From Ophiobolus disseminans (taxonomy: Eukaryota > Ascomycota > Dothideomycetes > Pleosporales > Phaeosphaeriaceae): DNA of 64,000 nucleotides. This document shows, piece after piece, positions 53,201-62,897 of the stretch; position 1 is the first letter of the stretch; each line of letters begins with the position of its first letter. The stretch is from assembly GCA_010093685.1 (NCBI GenBank), contig MU006245.1, positions 310,001 to 374,000 of the forward strand. Direction: 5' to 3'. Made by a program: the position numbers and the translations under genes. The notes beneath the pieces are model-generated. The model did not search any database. It was not told the origin of the DNA and saw only the letters and a program-made list of their open reading frames with translations.

Positions 53201-54968
53201 TCAGCTTGATCAAGGGAATATCATCTCTGGGAGGAGAACAAGGAGGTGGCCAGGAGCCTATGTGACCTCGTTCATGAGCTCAATTGGAGATCAGCCAAAG
53301 CAGAGGCTGCATCGCAATCAATTGCCTCAGCCACCAAAGAGATGGAAGGACCTGCAGAAGCACCCGTTCTGCCAGGAGTTCTTACAAGCATCAGAGCAGG
53401 AGCTTGATAGCTGCTTTATCAAAGGCTGTTTTGCCTTAACATCAGCAAGAGAGGAGGATGTGCAGGAGGAGATACTGCCTCTCATGTGGGTGTTCTCCTA
53501 CAAACTTGATGAGGATGGATATCTCTACAAGCATAAGGCTAGGCTAGTAGTGAGAGGAGATCTCCAGGATCATTGGGGTGATACGTACGCTGCCACCTTG
53601 GCTGCTCGAGTATTCAGGTTCCTGATAGGAATTACTGCAGCCTTTGGCCTTATTGCCTACCAGTACGATGTACTGAACGCCTTTCTCAACGCGCCTCTCG
53701 ATCGAAAGCTATATGCGCGTACTCCTGAGGGCTTTACTCAAGATCTTGGCAGGCTCCTTGAGCTCAAGCGAGCTCTCTATGGCCTTAAGGACGCACCTCT
53801 CCTGTGGTACAACCATCTGAAGGAGACGCTTAAGAGGCTTGGCCTCAGGCCTGTTGAGGGGGTGCAGTGCCTCTTTACAAATGACAGGCTTATAGTGTTT
53901 TTCTATGTTGACGATATTGTTGTTCTTGTACACCCATCCAATCTCTTATATCATGCTCAGTTTGAGCAGGAGCTCAAGAAGGAGTATGAGATCAGAGCTC
54001 TTGGAGAGCTACGCTGGTTCCTTGGGATCCGTGTTCTAAGAGATAAGCCTAAGAGGAAGATCTACTTGATCCAGGACTCATTCATTGACAAGGTCACCTC
54101 GAAGTTTGAGGTGAAGCCTAGCAATCGAGGGATAGGAGCTCCTCTACTTGAGGATTATCTTGAGGCAAGCAGTGAGCCTCAGAACGATCACAGAACAAGG
54201 ATATACCAGCAGCTTGTAGGCTCGCTTGCCTATATATCGACCTTCACACGCCCTGACGTGGCACGAGCTCATTCAGTACTCGCGAGACATCTCCAGAACC
54301 CTAGCCAGAAACACCTTAGCGCAGGGTACCAGGTGTGGCGATACCTGCTCAGGACAAAGTACCTAGCAATCAGTGCCTCAGGAAATATACCACAGAACAG
54401 CTACTATCTCACAAAGCCTCAGGAGGCAGGAGATAAGCTGGTATTTTATGGAGCATCAGATGCAGCGTTTGCAGACAACCCTGAGAGGAAGAGCTCTCAA
54501 GGCTATTTGTTCAGCCTGTATGGGCTACCAATTGACTGGAAGGCTACTGTTCAGCGATCAGTCACCAAGTCAACTACAGAGGCTGAGCTACTTGCCCTGT
54601 CACTAGCAGGCAGTGAACTTATCTGGTGGAAGAGGCTGTTCAAGCAAGTCAACTTTGAGCTTGGTATTCGTCCTACTCTCTTCTGTGATAACCAGCAAAC
54701 GGTTGGGATCATTAATAAGGCAGAGGATAAGCTCAACACAAAGATGAGGCACGTGGATACTCATCAAATGTGGCTACGACAGGAGGCAGAGGCAGGCCAG
54801 CTTCAGGTAAGCTGGATGCCTACAAATCAGATGCCAGCCGATGGCCTTACCAAGTCACTCAGCAGCCAGAAGCACTCTACCTTTGTAGAGCAGCTAGGCC
54901 TTGTTGATATCAGTGATCTACTTCGAGGATGCTCAGGGGATGAGGAGACCTCTCACTCTCTATATTAG
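50208..54968 (+). CDS. Copia Gag-Pol polyprotein
   Basis: One uninterrupted frame of 1586 aa from the first ATG. Gag comes first, with a GAQ repeat (about 51050-51105) and a zinc knuckle CLCGEQHKFQDC (about 51145). Protease follows with WILDPGSNTHVA (about 51460), then the pre-integrase domain (HRLLGHASYETI, CEVCIKAKLH). The integrase core has IGIDLIQLQ, KLDSERGY and EEQNGGTERAG. Reverse transcriptase has RLVVRGDLQ, YQYDVLNAFLNAPLD and the FYVDDIVVL box at about 53900. RNase H has YGASDAAFADNPERKSSQGY and KSTTEAELLALS. Integrase before reverse transcriptase is the copia order. The protease reads DPGS where D-S/T-G is more usual. All catalytic acids I looked for are present, so the polyprotein may be functional. 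Confidence 0.93.
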   Translation: MATDGDLLITKATVILERPGDWQRWLFLRKDSAGRNDLWQYVDPSLTAEQVKRIEQEKPQEKEVEEFYSGAPRADNEATTILDLSEKDVSRYELWLRIFTRKEAQWSKKEKALREFNHEISRTIASQHINLITDCSTPYDRLRALKKHLCPSTSERNYQLRAHYQGLLTPPKRSNLDSWFEDWLETARLMEEAALPEIAGNRAQEDFIRAIRGLDESWATHQLTELVRKDQDETEFTGIFDLVAEYRSYYRRVRPIASSLGSFATLGVADQHQHQRQQQSQNQGAQGAQGAQGAQGGQGSQEKNKGKKQVPTCLCGEQHKFQDCLYVNPVRRDPGWKPDQQIVRRFDELRAEQSLKASILRRVEERLSQSQSSSQRPGGLRDDGAPQSQNSSGSYAVVLQTATTSKAEDYPPLINRWILDPGSNTHVANSKSFGWRTIAQAQPGEGVYAGGQLLQIEEWGEVELQVETPSGRQPFNLTRVAYVPGFFTNVLGLSRCRSLDIHFNSGKNCLYQRVLSNPVCYFEYKDGHWLIDADEEARPPPRSLQVAAAVSGYRSKPSHKERKPLEISSERAHRLLGHASYETISHLSHSVEGVRIAQEDQRSASWKDCEVCIKAKLHKLISRRAPQDAATRPFYRIGIDLIQLQERGEQCYNRDQWLLHAVDQNSKWHEGTCLPDKSGPTLKQAVKRLLSKIQRQFKQVVVVVKLDSERGYSALYELLRDLGIAIEPRAPYTEEQNGGTERAGATIIVRARAIRIEACLPKELSNECVMTAIYLLNRTPVKALDWRTPFEAVHGSKPSLAHLNEIGARAYTLNHALKRGDKLESRALVGQLIGYDSTNIYRIWMPTLSRVIRTRDVVFVPLGQSGLEDYPDKRALKQLVTVLDIEDPPTLDEEIEQALHLPTRPAIEEIEEAEEAENQLIDELQQHEQGHRGFSKGYQGLLSPEITPEPEDLELEVNQPEQGQPESSMPRGWQTVAHDEEAPDRVSNNAPRREEISSQLDQGNIISGRRTRRWPGAYVTSFMSSIGDQPKQRLHRNQLPQPPKRWKDLQKHPFCQEFLQASEQELDSCFIKGCFALTSAREEDVQEEILPLMWVFSYKLDEDGYLYKHKARLVVRGDLQDHWGDTYAATLAARVFRFLIGITAAFGLIAYQYDVLNAFLNAPLDRKLYARTPEGFTQDLGRLLELKRALYGLKDAPLLWYNHLKETLKRLGLRPVEGVQCLFTNDRLIVFFYVDDIVVLVHPSNLLYHAQFEQELKKEYEIRALGELRWFLGIRVLRDKPKRKIYLIQDSFIDKVTSKFEVKPSNRGIGAPLLEDYLEASSEPQNDHRTRIYQQLVGSLAYISTFTRPDVARAHSVLARHLQNPSQKHLSAGYQVWRYLLRTKYLAISASGNIPQNSYYLTKPQEAGDKLVFYGASDAAFADNPERKSSQGYLFSLYGLPIDWKATVQRSVTKSTTEAELLALSLAGSELIWWKRLFKQVNFELGIRPTLFCDNQQTVGIINKAEDKLNTKMRHVDTHQMWLRQEAEAGQLQVSWMPTNQMPADGLTKSLSSQKHSTFVEQLGLVDISDLLRGCSGDEETSHSLY

Positions 54969-55002
54969 CTATAGTCCAGCTTTGTTTGATTCACTGCAGC
55001 TG

Positions 55003-55010
55003 AGGGGGTG
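55003..55010 (+). other. Polypurine tract of the copia element
   Basis: GAGGGGGTG lies immediately upstream of the 3' LTR, the position expected for plus-strand priming. Confidence 0.65.
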
Positions 55011-55146
55011 TGTCAGCATCTACACCTACTCTGGAGTAGCGTGTGTCATCACTGCTTATGTAACAGGAGGATATATATTCGCTCTCTTCGATAGTCTCTA
55101 TCAATCAACCAACTTCTTCCTCAACCCTCCTTCTCACATGTTGACA
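55011..55146 (+). repeat. 3' LTR of the copia element (136 bp)
   Basis: Identical by eye to the 5' LTR; followed by TAGAA, the right copy of the target duplication. Confidence 0.95.
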
Positions 55147-56523
55147 TAGAACATTGCTTGGCTTTGGAGCTGGGGTGGCGTTTGCGGGAAGCGCTTCTAA
55201 TACGTCGGCTCCCGCCTCCTCGACCAAAAGCGATGGAGAGGGCTTGACGTATTTGGTTAAAGCAAGTGTGACGTTGACGTCCTCTTCATCCTCTCCTTCC
55301 AGTGGTAAAGGTATTTCTGGCGACAGCGTAGGTCGGACTGTGACCATGATCGCAGTGGTGACGTGCACTGTCCTTTGACTTTTTTGTGGCGGACTAGGCG
55401 CCATGGTGACCATACTTGTGGTGGTAACATGTGTTGTACTCTGCTCGTGTCTTGGCTTAGGAGATGCCGACTGTGATGTTCCTGGGGCAGGCTGGCTGGG
55501 TTGAGGTATTGATATAGGAGCTACACTTGTTGGCAATGATTGTGAGCTGATGGCTAGCTCGGCTGGCGGACTAGGCTCCGCAAACCCAGGACAGCTCAAG
55601 TCCTTGATGCGAGGTTTCTGTGTCGGGACGTCAATGATGCCCCAGTCGGGACCGTCGTTGCTGTCTTTCTCTAGCTGGAACCACCACACGTTGTGCTTGC
55701 CGAATATCGAGCATCCGACCTTGGTCCGATACTCTTGCATATTTTCTATGCTTGCTACAGAATTAGCAACGTCCGCTGGTGCATTTGGATGAGACATTGG
55801 TCAGCCAGTCTCGGTAATCCATACTGGAACTTCTCCGGCCCACTGCTGAGATTGAGCAAGGCTTCCAAAGAAGCTGTTATTTGCTTCAGCTATGCCTACG
55901 TTGGCCCAATATGGGTAAATTGTTGGACCAACAAAGTCTTCTCCTTTGACCGTGGCATATTTGGCAACATCTGTGTGGCCAATGGGTGGAGGTGTCTTGA
56001 ACAGCTTGATCCAAGGTGCTTTGGAAATTCATTCGCGAACCGAGACTAGACTGCCCTGGATTTGATCTGCAGTAGCAGATGCCTCACAGTTGCCATGGCA
56101 GTCTGAGGAACCACGGAAGATATCCTCGTTACCAACCGAGATCCCAATATCCAGGTCGGCTAGTTTCTGTCCATGTTTTGCAAAAGCATTGTCGAGAGCC
56201 GTAAGCTCTTTTTCTAAAGAGGCATGCCAGATTCCAATTAGAAGGGTGGTATTCGTTTTGATAGCAGCATCGAACGCTTCGCTGGGATTTGTCTCTGTTC
56301 CAAACTAGGCTGTTTGGAACAACCGAGCGCTGTTGGAAGGGACCGGAACACCCGGGAGATTTTTCTGCAAGTTGAAAGATTTTAAGATATCTTGCTTCTT
56401 TTTGGCTTCCCCTTTGCCTTTGTTCTTCGTCCAGAATGCTCCATGACAAAATCCAGTATAGACAGCAGCTGCAGCCGGTGCTAGCCACTGCGCAAGGAAG
56501 AGTAAACAGTAAATATGCTTCAT
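55147..56523 (-). pseudogene. GH17 endo-1,3-beta-glucanase-like gene (EglC type), 5' part, inactivated
   Basis: One minus-strand frame runs without introns from MKHIYCLLFLAQWLAPAAA (signal peptide) to the copia insertion. It is broken by TAG 56307-56305, TGA 56031-56029 and TGA 55803-55801. Between stops the peptide follows glycoside hydrolase family 17: NTTLLIGIWHASLEKEL, DIGISVGNED (acid/base Glu), DVAKYATVKGEDFVGPTIYP, and PVWITETG with the nucleophile Glu. The third stop replaces the Trp of the conserved ETGWP (TGG to TGA). A Ser/Thr/Pro-rich linker follows. Relatives are GPI-anchored cell-wall glucanases. Both catalytic Glu codons survive, but no full enzyme could be made from this locus. 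Confidence 0.8.
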
Positions 56524-57076
56524 AGTAAGTATGAGTAAGAAGCACGGTCTTGACAGGTCGTGCTGCTGGTGTCGTTATCAAAGGACAGAAGGTGCATCGA
56601 AAACATCGCGGATGGGTGTTAGTAACGAGCATTGAATGCAACGCATTCCATTTTCAAGATTGTGAAGTTATGGGGATCGTGACAGGATACTTGAATGTTA
56701 ATCTGAGTATGGTTTGCATTATTCCATTGCAGCACGCCTAGGTAGGTAACGTCAAAGATCCGACGCATCACCCATGAATGTCTCGCGGTGATCATCGCAC
56801 ACTGAGAAGAACTCTTCCATGCAACAACTACGGGCATGTGACAAGGACTGGAGTATTGCGTATCAAAATCGATCCGCACGCAAAGTGACCGGGTTAAAGA
56901 CGTAGGGAGAGTTTGTTAAGCGAGGGGTGAATCATCACGTGAACGCTGATTGGCTCGCGGAGACAGGCGTTCTCTCCGATGCCGCATGCTGGCGGCACTA
57001 TGACCGAAGCCAGCATTTTGCCGGAGCATCATAAAATGTGCCCGCGACGCTGTGAGGAAGTGAGCAGCCCGCCACA
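56524..57076. other. Divergent intergenic region
   Basis: About 550 bp between the GH17 pseudogene start (-) and dihydroxy-acid dehydratase (+). It holds the promoter of the latter. No gene is seen. Confidence 0.4.
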
Positions 57077-58929
57077 ATGTCTCTCGCACGTTTTGGAGGC
57101 GCGCTTTCGCGTGTGAAGTGCGCACCGCGGCCACAATGGCATGCTGCGTAAGAGACAAAACCCAATATGCCCTCACATAGCTAACAAACCACAGACGGGC
57201 TCTCTCAAGCTTTGCCAGTCGCGCCGCCAAATCCGACAGTGAGCTCAATTCGGTCAGCAAGCACATCACACAGCCCAAGTCGCAGGGCGCGTCGCAGGCC
57301 ATGCTCTACGCCACGGGCATGAGCGAGGACGACATGAACAAGGCCCAGATCGGCATTTCGTCGGTCTGGTACTCGGGCAACCCTTGCAACATGCACCTCA
57401 TGGACCTGAACAACAAAGTCAAGGAGGGCGTCCAGCGGGCGGGGATGCTCGGCATGCAGTTCAACACCATTGGTGTCAGCGACGGAATTTCCATGGGTAC
57501 CAAAGGAATGCGGTACTCGCTGCAGTCGCGCGAGATCATTGCAGACTCCATCGAGACCGTCATGGGCGGCCAGTGGTACGATGCGAACATCTCGATCCCT
57601 GGCTGCGATAAGAACATGCCCGGTGTTATCATGGCAATGGGCCGTGTAAATCGCCCTTCGCTCATGGTATACGGTGGTACCATCCAGCCCGGCTGCGCCA
57701 AGACTCTCGACAACCAGTCCATCGATATTGTCTCCGCCTTCCAAGCGTACGGCCAATTCATCACCGGCGAGATCACTGAGGACCAGCGATTCGATGTCAT
57801 CAGGCATGCCTGCAATGGGCAGGGTGCTTGCGGTGGCATGTACACGGCAAACACAATGGCGACTGCGATCGAAACCATGGGCATGTCGCTCCCAGGCTCG
57901 TCGTCGAACCCTGCCAACTCGCAAGCCAAGATGCTGGAATGCCTGGCTGCCGGCGGCGCGATCAAGAACCTGCTTAAAGAGGACATCCGGCCGAGCGACA
58001 TCCTCACCCGGCAAGCTCTCGAAAACGCCATGGTAGTTATCAGCATCACGGGTGGCTCAACCAACGCTGTGCTGCACTTGATCGCCATCGCCGACTCTGT
58101 TGGTCTCAAGCTCACCATCGATGACTTCCAGAGTGTCAGTGACCGCATTCCTTTGCTTGCGGACCTGAAGCCTTCTGGCAAGTACGTCATGGCTGATGTT
58201 CACGACATCGGTGGTACACCTTCGTTACTCAAATTTCTGCTAAGAGAGGGCCTCCTCGATGGTAGCCAAATGACTGTCACTGGCAAGACACTGAAAGAGA
58301 ATTTGGAGAACGTGAAGGATTTCCCCGCCGAGCAGAAGATCATTCGACCACTCAACGAGCCCTTGAAGTCCACTGGTCACTTGCAGATCCTGCGCGGAAG
58401 CTTGGCTCCTGGTGGGTCTGTTGGTAAGATTACCGGCAAGGAGGGCACAATCTTCACTGGAAAGGCAAAGTGCTACAATGCTGAAGATGAATTTATCTCT
58501 GCGCTTGAGCGCGGTGAGATTAAGAAGGGCGAGAAGACCGTCGTCGTCATTAGATACGAAGGACCCAAGGGTGGCCCAGGCATGCCCGAGATGTTGAAGC
58601 CGAGCTCCGCCATCATGGGCGCTGGACTTGGCAAAGACGTCGCACTCATCACCGACGGCCGCTTCAGCGGTGGCAGCCACGGTTTCCTTATTGGACACAT
58701 TGTGCCTGAGGCGCAAGAGGGTGGGCCTATCGGCCTTGTTCAGGACGGCGACGAGATCACCATCGACTCGGAATCGAACGAGTTGAACATTGGCGTAAGC
58801 GAGCAAGAGCTCGCCGAGCGGAGAAAGAGCTGGAAGGCGCCTGAGCTGAAGTACCAGAAGGGCACGCTGTTCAAGTATGCACGGTTCGTCAAGGACGCCA
58901 GCCAGGGCTGTGTCACCGATGCGGCATAA
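57077..58929 (+). CDS. Dihydroxy-acid dehydratase (ILV3-type)
   Basis: Two exons (57077-57147, 57195-58929) give 601 aa. The N-terminus MSLARFGGALSRVKCAPRPQ is a mitochondrial leader. The iron-sulphur cysteines lie in NPCNMHLMDL, PGCDKNMPG and GQGACGGMYTANTM. DGRFSGGSHGFLIGHIVPEA is the C-terminal family signature (PF00920). The enzyme dehydrates 2,3-dihydroxy-isovalerate and 2,3-dihydroxy-3-methylvalerate in branched-chain amino acid synthesis, in the matrix. Length and motif order are those of a functional fungal enzyme. A second role as a self-resistance copy, known for some clusters, has no support here since no cluster is adjacent. Confidence 0.95.
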
Positions 58930-59639
58930 GCTTGTGTTTACGACTTTCACGTTGCCTCCGATCTGTACGAATACATTCTCACATCCTCGGGACTGGGTAA
59001 AAGTTATGGCTTGGAGTTTGGCGATTCGGCACTCTTCTCGTGGCGGCCATTTTAGCGACGAGTTAATAACAGCATTTGCATCGCAGATCGGCTTTTTCTC
59101 CGTTTCCATCACTTTCCCACGTACTTGCCTGATATCTATTTTCTCTAAATTATCATTTCCTTTGTCGTCTATAACGGCGTGCCGAAGAATGCTGGATCCG
59201 TGCGTTTGGTCGAGCAAGAGACTCTCGGTAAGTTGTGAAAGCCAGGGGAAAAGCTAAGCTTGATGACTACATCTACGTATGTAAAGATTACTTTAAATTC
59301 TGAAAAAAATTGGAGACAGATAGGAGTGTGTATCGTTATTTATGGCTTTCGCGACTCACTAAGAGAAAAAGAATGGGAACCCGAGAAAAAAAAAATCCTA
59401 GAGGCCGTTGATCGTGTGACCAAAATCCTTCCAAGGCTGGGTCTTGAAGAGAGGAGCGGTTAAAACAGCTTCGCAATTTGTGCATATTGGCACGCGCATT
59501 CATCCTGAAGTCTAGGAACGAGTGGCATTGAAACATGGGACAACCGCAATCTATCAACAAACAACCCCCACCGCCACCAATCGTACTCACACACAACGCA
59601 AATAACACCATCCACGTCCTCAAGAACAGAAGGATACGT
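58930..59639. other. Convergent intergenic region
   Basis: About 700 bp between the ends of the dehydratase (+) and the DUF1996 gene (-). A short A-run (GAGAAAAAAAAAATCC near 59380) is the only feature noticed. Confidence 0.4.
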
Positions 59640-61043
59640 TTACTCCATCTGCATAGCCATACCCGGGAGATCAGTAAGCCCTGTCACACGTTAGCTCGAA
59701 TCCCCACACATCACCTGCGCAACACTTACAAGCATCGTGATCCTCCTTAACAACAGACTTAACAGCGCACGCCTTGGCGGCCTTGATGTCCTGGTTGCTC
59801 ATCGTCTTGCACTTCGCGCCCATGCAGTTGGTCGCGTCCATCCCGATCTGGAGCTCATTGCCCTGCCAGCCGAAGACGTAATCGGCGTGCTGGCCGTAGC
59901 CGGTGTTGTCGCCGTAGCTGAAGTAGAAGGGCTGGCTGCCGTCCGCGGGCCACTGCGACTTGTCGTTGAAGGGCGTCGTGTCCCATACGACTTCGTACAT
60001 CAGCTGTGGGATGCGGACGGGGTGCGTGGATGGGCAGTCGCCGCCGAGGGAGAGGAAGTTGGCTGGGCCGTTCTTGGGCCATGCTGGGATGTGTTAGTGA
60101 GGGACGAGACAAGGAGGGATCCGGGTTACGGACCAATGTGCGACTGGTGGTTGGGGCTGTCGAGGTTCACGCCGTCCCAGCATGTGGGGAAGAGGACGTT
60201 GGAACGGATGCCGCCCTTGCATGGCTGTGGGGGAAGACCGGGATGATCAGTCCTGCGGCAGTTAGTTGACTTGCTCATTCTACTGTACGTAAATTTGCGC
60301 CATCACGTACTTGCTGTCCTGGCATGGCGCGCCAGTGTCACCTCCAAAGTTGGGGCCGGTGTAGCAACGATAGCAGTTCGACTTGGCCATCTTGGGGTCG
60401 GCAGTGCGCCTGGATGGGTCACCGACGAGCATGCGGAAACCCTAGGTGCGTGTGTTAGTGGTACCTCTTTGGTGTGTTGCTGCTTGAGAAAGTGCTTACG
60501 GGCTTGAATGCAGTGACCTTTCCAGGTGCGGCAGACACGTAATAGACTAAGATACCACCATCGATCTGGGTGCTGAAGTTGTCGCTGAATTGGTTGCTGC
60601 AAGGCTATAAGCACTGACAGTGGTAGAATGGGACTGGACTGAACTTACGCAGCGCCGAGTTGTCGGACACGCTTGTAAGTGCCGTTTCGCGCCTTGAAGT
60701 ACAGATTGGCAGTCCAGTAGTTGGAGCTGATATCGTTAGCCTTGATCTATGAAGACTCAAGTAGTACTTACAAATCCTTGTTGAACGCGCAAGTAGTGCA
60801 CGATGCGGTCTTGGCCACATCACTGGTGGTCATGGAAGCGTTGAAGCCGTTACCACCGACAATCTGATGCTGATGAGGCGACGGGATGGATCCAGGATTG
60901 ACGAGCGGGTCCAAACGATCAATGACGACCTGAGCGCAACCAAACCGCAACATGGTGGTACCTCCCTGACGCTTGTACATGCGCTCGTACCATGGCTTTG
61001 CCTCGGCCAGCGCCGCCAAAGCAAGTAGTGAAGTCCAAAGCAT
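59640..61043 (-). CDS. Secreted DUF1996 protein
   Basis: Seven exons on the minus strand (61043-60772, 60726-60649, 60596-60500, 60441-60307, 60224-60134, 60083-59730, 59680-59640) join in phase to about 355 aa. MLWTSLLALAALAEA is a signal peptide. TTMLRFGCAQVVIDRLDPLV, NPGSIPSPHQHQIVGGNGFN and GGIRSNVLFPTCWDG match DUF1996 (PF09362). FYFSYGDNTGYGQHADYVFGW in the C-terminal half also fits. The many cysteines suggest disulphides, consistent with an extracellular protein. No activity is established for the family as far as I know. The exon 4 donor could be GTGATG (used here) or GTACGT four bases further out; only the former keeps phase. The last 14-codon exon is the least certain. Confidence 0.82.
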
Positions 61044-61850
61044 CTTGACTCTTGGGACAGTGAAATGAGTGGGATGGGGTGGGCAGCACTAGTGCGGCGA
61101 GCTCCAGGGCAATTATAAGACTTTGAGATACACGGCCAAGTCAATCTTATTGAAAACAGGAAACCAGGACTAATTGAACTGCCGAAGACGCTTCATTGCC
61201 GGATGATGGGGTAGGAAGTAGGGTGACATCGGTATTGATTGGCCCCACAGACTACAGCCAATCTGGACAGGGTATTAGAACGATTAATCAACCACGATGT
61301 TTATGCTCCCACGTGCGGAGCCTGTAGACGCTGCGGTCGGATGCATGCTTCGCTGCTTCCATGGCCTTGTCTGGCTTTCACTCGTATAACATAACGTCCC
61401 CATATGCGCCGCACCAAAGGCACGGAGGGCGACGAATCATCGATTGATTCGCCTCTCCATCTTCATCGTCATTTCTTGCAATGATCTTCTCTTTTGTAAT
61501 CGGGAATGATCTCGAAGTCTCTTCTCGGTACTGTAAGAAGAGGGTGCTTATGATAGATCGGAGGTCTGGAGCTTTATTCTCCCCCATGCCAATAGCGTTT
61601 CATAGATACATTCTTGCCTCTTCACTTACTGCTGCCCAACCTCAAAGTACACTTTTGGCATGACTGAGTGAAGATCGCGGCAGACTCTCTCGATGAATGT
61701 GGTGATACTTCACAATGGAGGTTCTTCAGTCGCTTCACAATGCTGGGTGAATCCACACCAAGTATCCTGCGCATAATGTTCTTCACACGTTTGGGTTGTC
61801 TTGCAACTCAGTTGAACAGTACATCGGGGACATAGACAGTACGAAGTACA
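61044..61850. other. Divergent intergenic region
   Basis: About 800 bp between the DUF1996 start (-) and an unknown plus-strand gene. TATAAT-like sequence on the minus strand near 61110 lies about 65 bases upstream of the DUF1996 start. No gene is supported. Confidence 0.4.
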
Positions 61851-62897
61851 ATGCCCGTTCCCATCAACCCAACGTGTAAGTACTGTGGCAAAGAGCACGC
61901 TTCTGTGCTACCCTACCCATGTGCTGTCGCTAAAGGCGCGAAGCTGATGGCAATGCTGCGCGCAGATGATGCAACTGCAGGCCAGATGTTTGACCCGCCA
62001 CGAGCAACAGCCTCGAGTGACATCGTACCAGAATACATACATGGATCAGGCTATGGCGCTTCTATATACCTCACATCGGATAATATATGTCTGAAAGACT
62101 ACTCCGGCCTCCTCTGTGAACTAGGCACCATTGACAAAATCAAGCAGCACCCATGCGATGGGAGCGGCAATGATCTCGACATCGCCTACGCTCACGTGCT
62201 GGATACCTTGCGAGATGGGTCGTAGTGCCCTTTGACAGAGGCTACCTTCCGCAACGTGATCAACCCAAAGGCTGGCTTGCTAATCGCTCTCAACAACTTC
62301 AGTCCTGAATCAACAGTAGCAAAGCGAAATGCAGAATTCCGTGCTCAAGTCCGACGACCAGTACAACGGCACAGCAGCCTCTGCTCCACCATTGCAAAGA
62401 TTCTTTGCGTGAGCCGATCAACTTCCAACACAATAACAGTCCAACCAGAAGAACCAGCTGTCGGCGTAGCCACTCTCCCAAAGCTACGTCGCTGGTCAGA
62501 CATAGCCTTCCTAACCATAGCAAGCTGCTCACACACCAATGATTTACACTACGTCCTCCGCGCTAACATAACTAACGCAGAAACCGTGTCAACCATGACC
62601 CGCATCCTCGGCGAAGACGCGAACGGTAAGACGATTCCCTTTCCACGGCCTCGATACTGGCGCCGTCGATCCCGTTGGCCGGGCCTCAGCTTCGATACAA
62701 GCGATGCGAGAGCGCAAGCGCTTCTAGGAACGCCGAATGGTAGCGGCGTCGCGTGCCTCTAGATTCAGCGGAAGCGTGAGTTGGGTCATAAGGTCATTGA
62801 CAAGGTGACGATATTCTTCAACGAACATCGATATACTGACGAAGAAGTCGATGAGCAGCCGAATTTGCTCTTCCATATCAAGGATGTAGGTGAGTGA
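61851..62897 (+). pseudogene. Unknown protein gene interrupted by two in-frame TAG codons
   Basis: From ATG 61851 (MPVPINPTCKYCGKEHASVL) the frame runs to TAG 62223-62225. It continues in the same frame (CPLTEATFRNVINPKAGLLI) to TAG 62760-62762, then IQRKRELGHKVIDKVTIFFN to TGA 62895-62897. All three parts look coding-like, and either TAG could arise from CAG by one C-to-T change. The N-terminus has CKYCGKEH, a small zinc-knuckle-like CxxC with C and H nearby. I do not recognise the family. If the stops are real it encodes only a 124-residue protein; otherwise readthrough or sequence error must be considered. Confidence 0.45.

Larger units (their letters stand above)
49999..55146 (+). mobile_element. 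Complete Ty1/copia LTR retrotransposon
   Basis: The element is 5148 bp. Its two 136-bp LTRs (49999-50134 and 55011-55146) are identical by eye, have TGTCA...TGACA ends and are flanked by the 5-bp target duplication TAGAA (49994-49998, 55147-55151). A primer site follows the 5' LTR and a polypurine run precedes the 3' LTR. One long frame encodes all proteins. Identical LTRs, clean target duplication and an intact frame point to a recent insertion and a possibly active copy. It is inserted in the GH17 gene, in opposite orientation to it. Confidence 0.95.

Noticed and set aside
57077..58929. Dihydroxy-acid dehydratase as a self-resistance copy of a biosynthetic cluster
   Set aside because: Neighbours are a GH17 pseudogene and a DUF1996 gene; no sesquiterpene synthase or P450 is adjacent, so a housekeeping role is the simpler reading.
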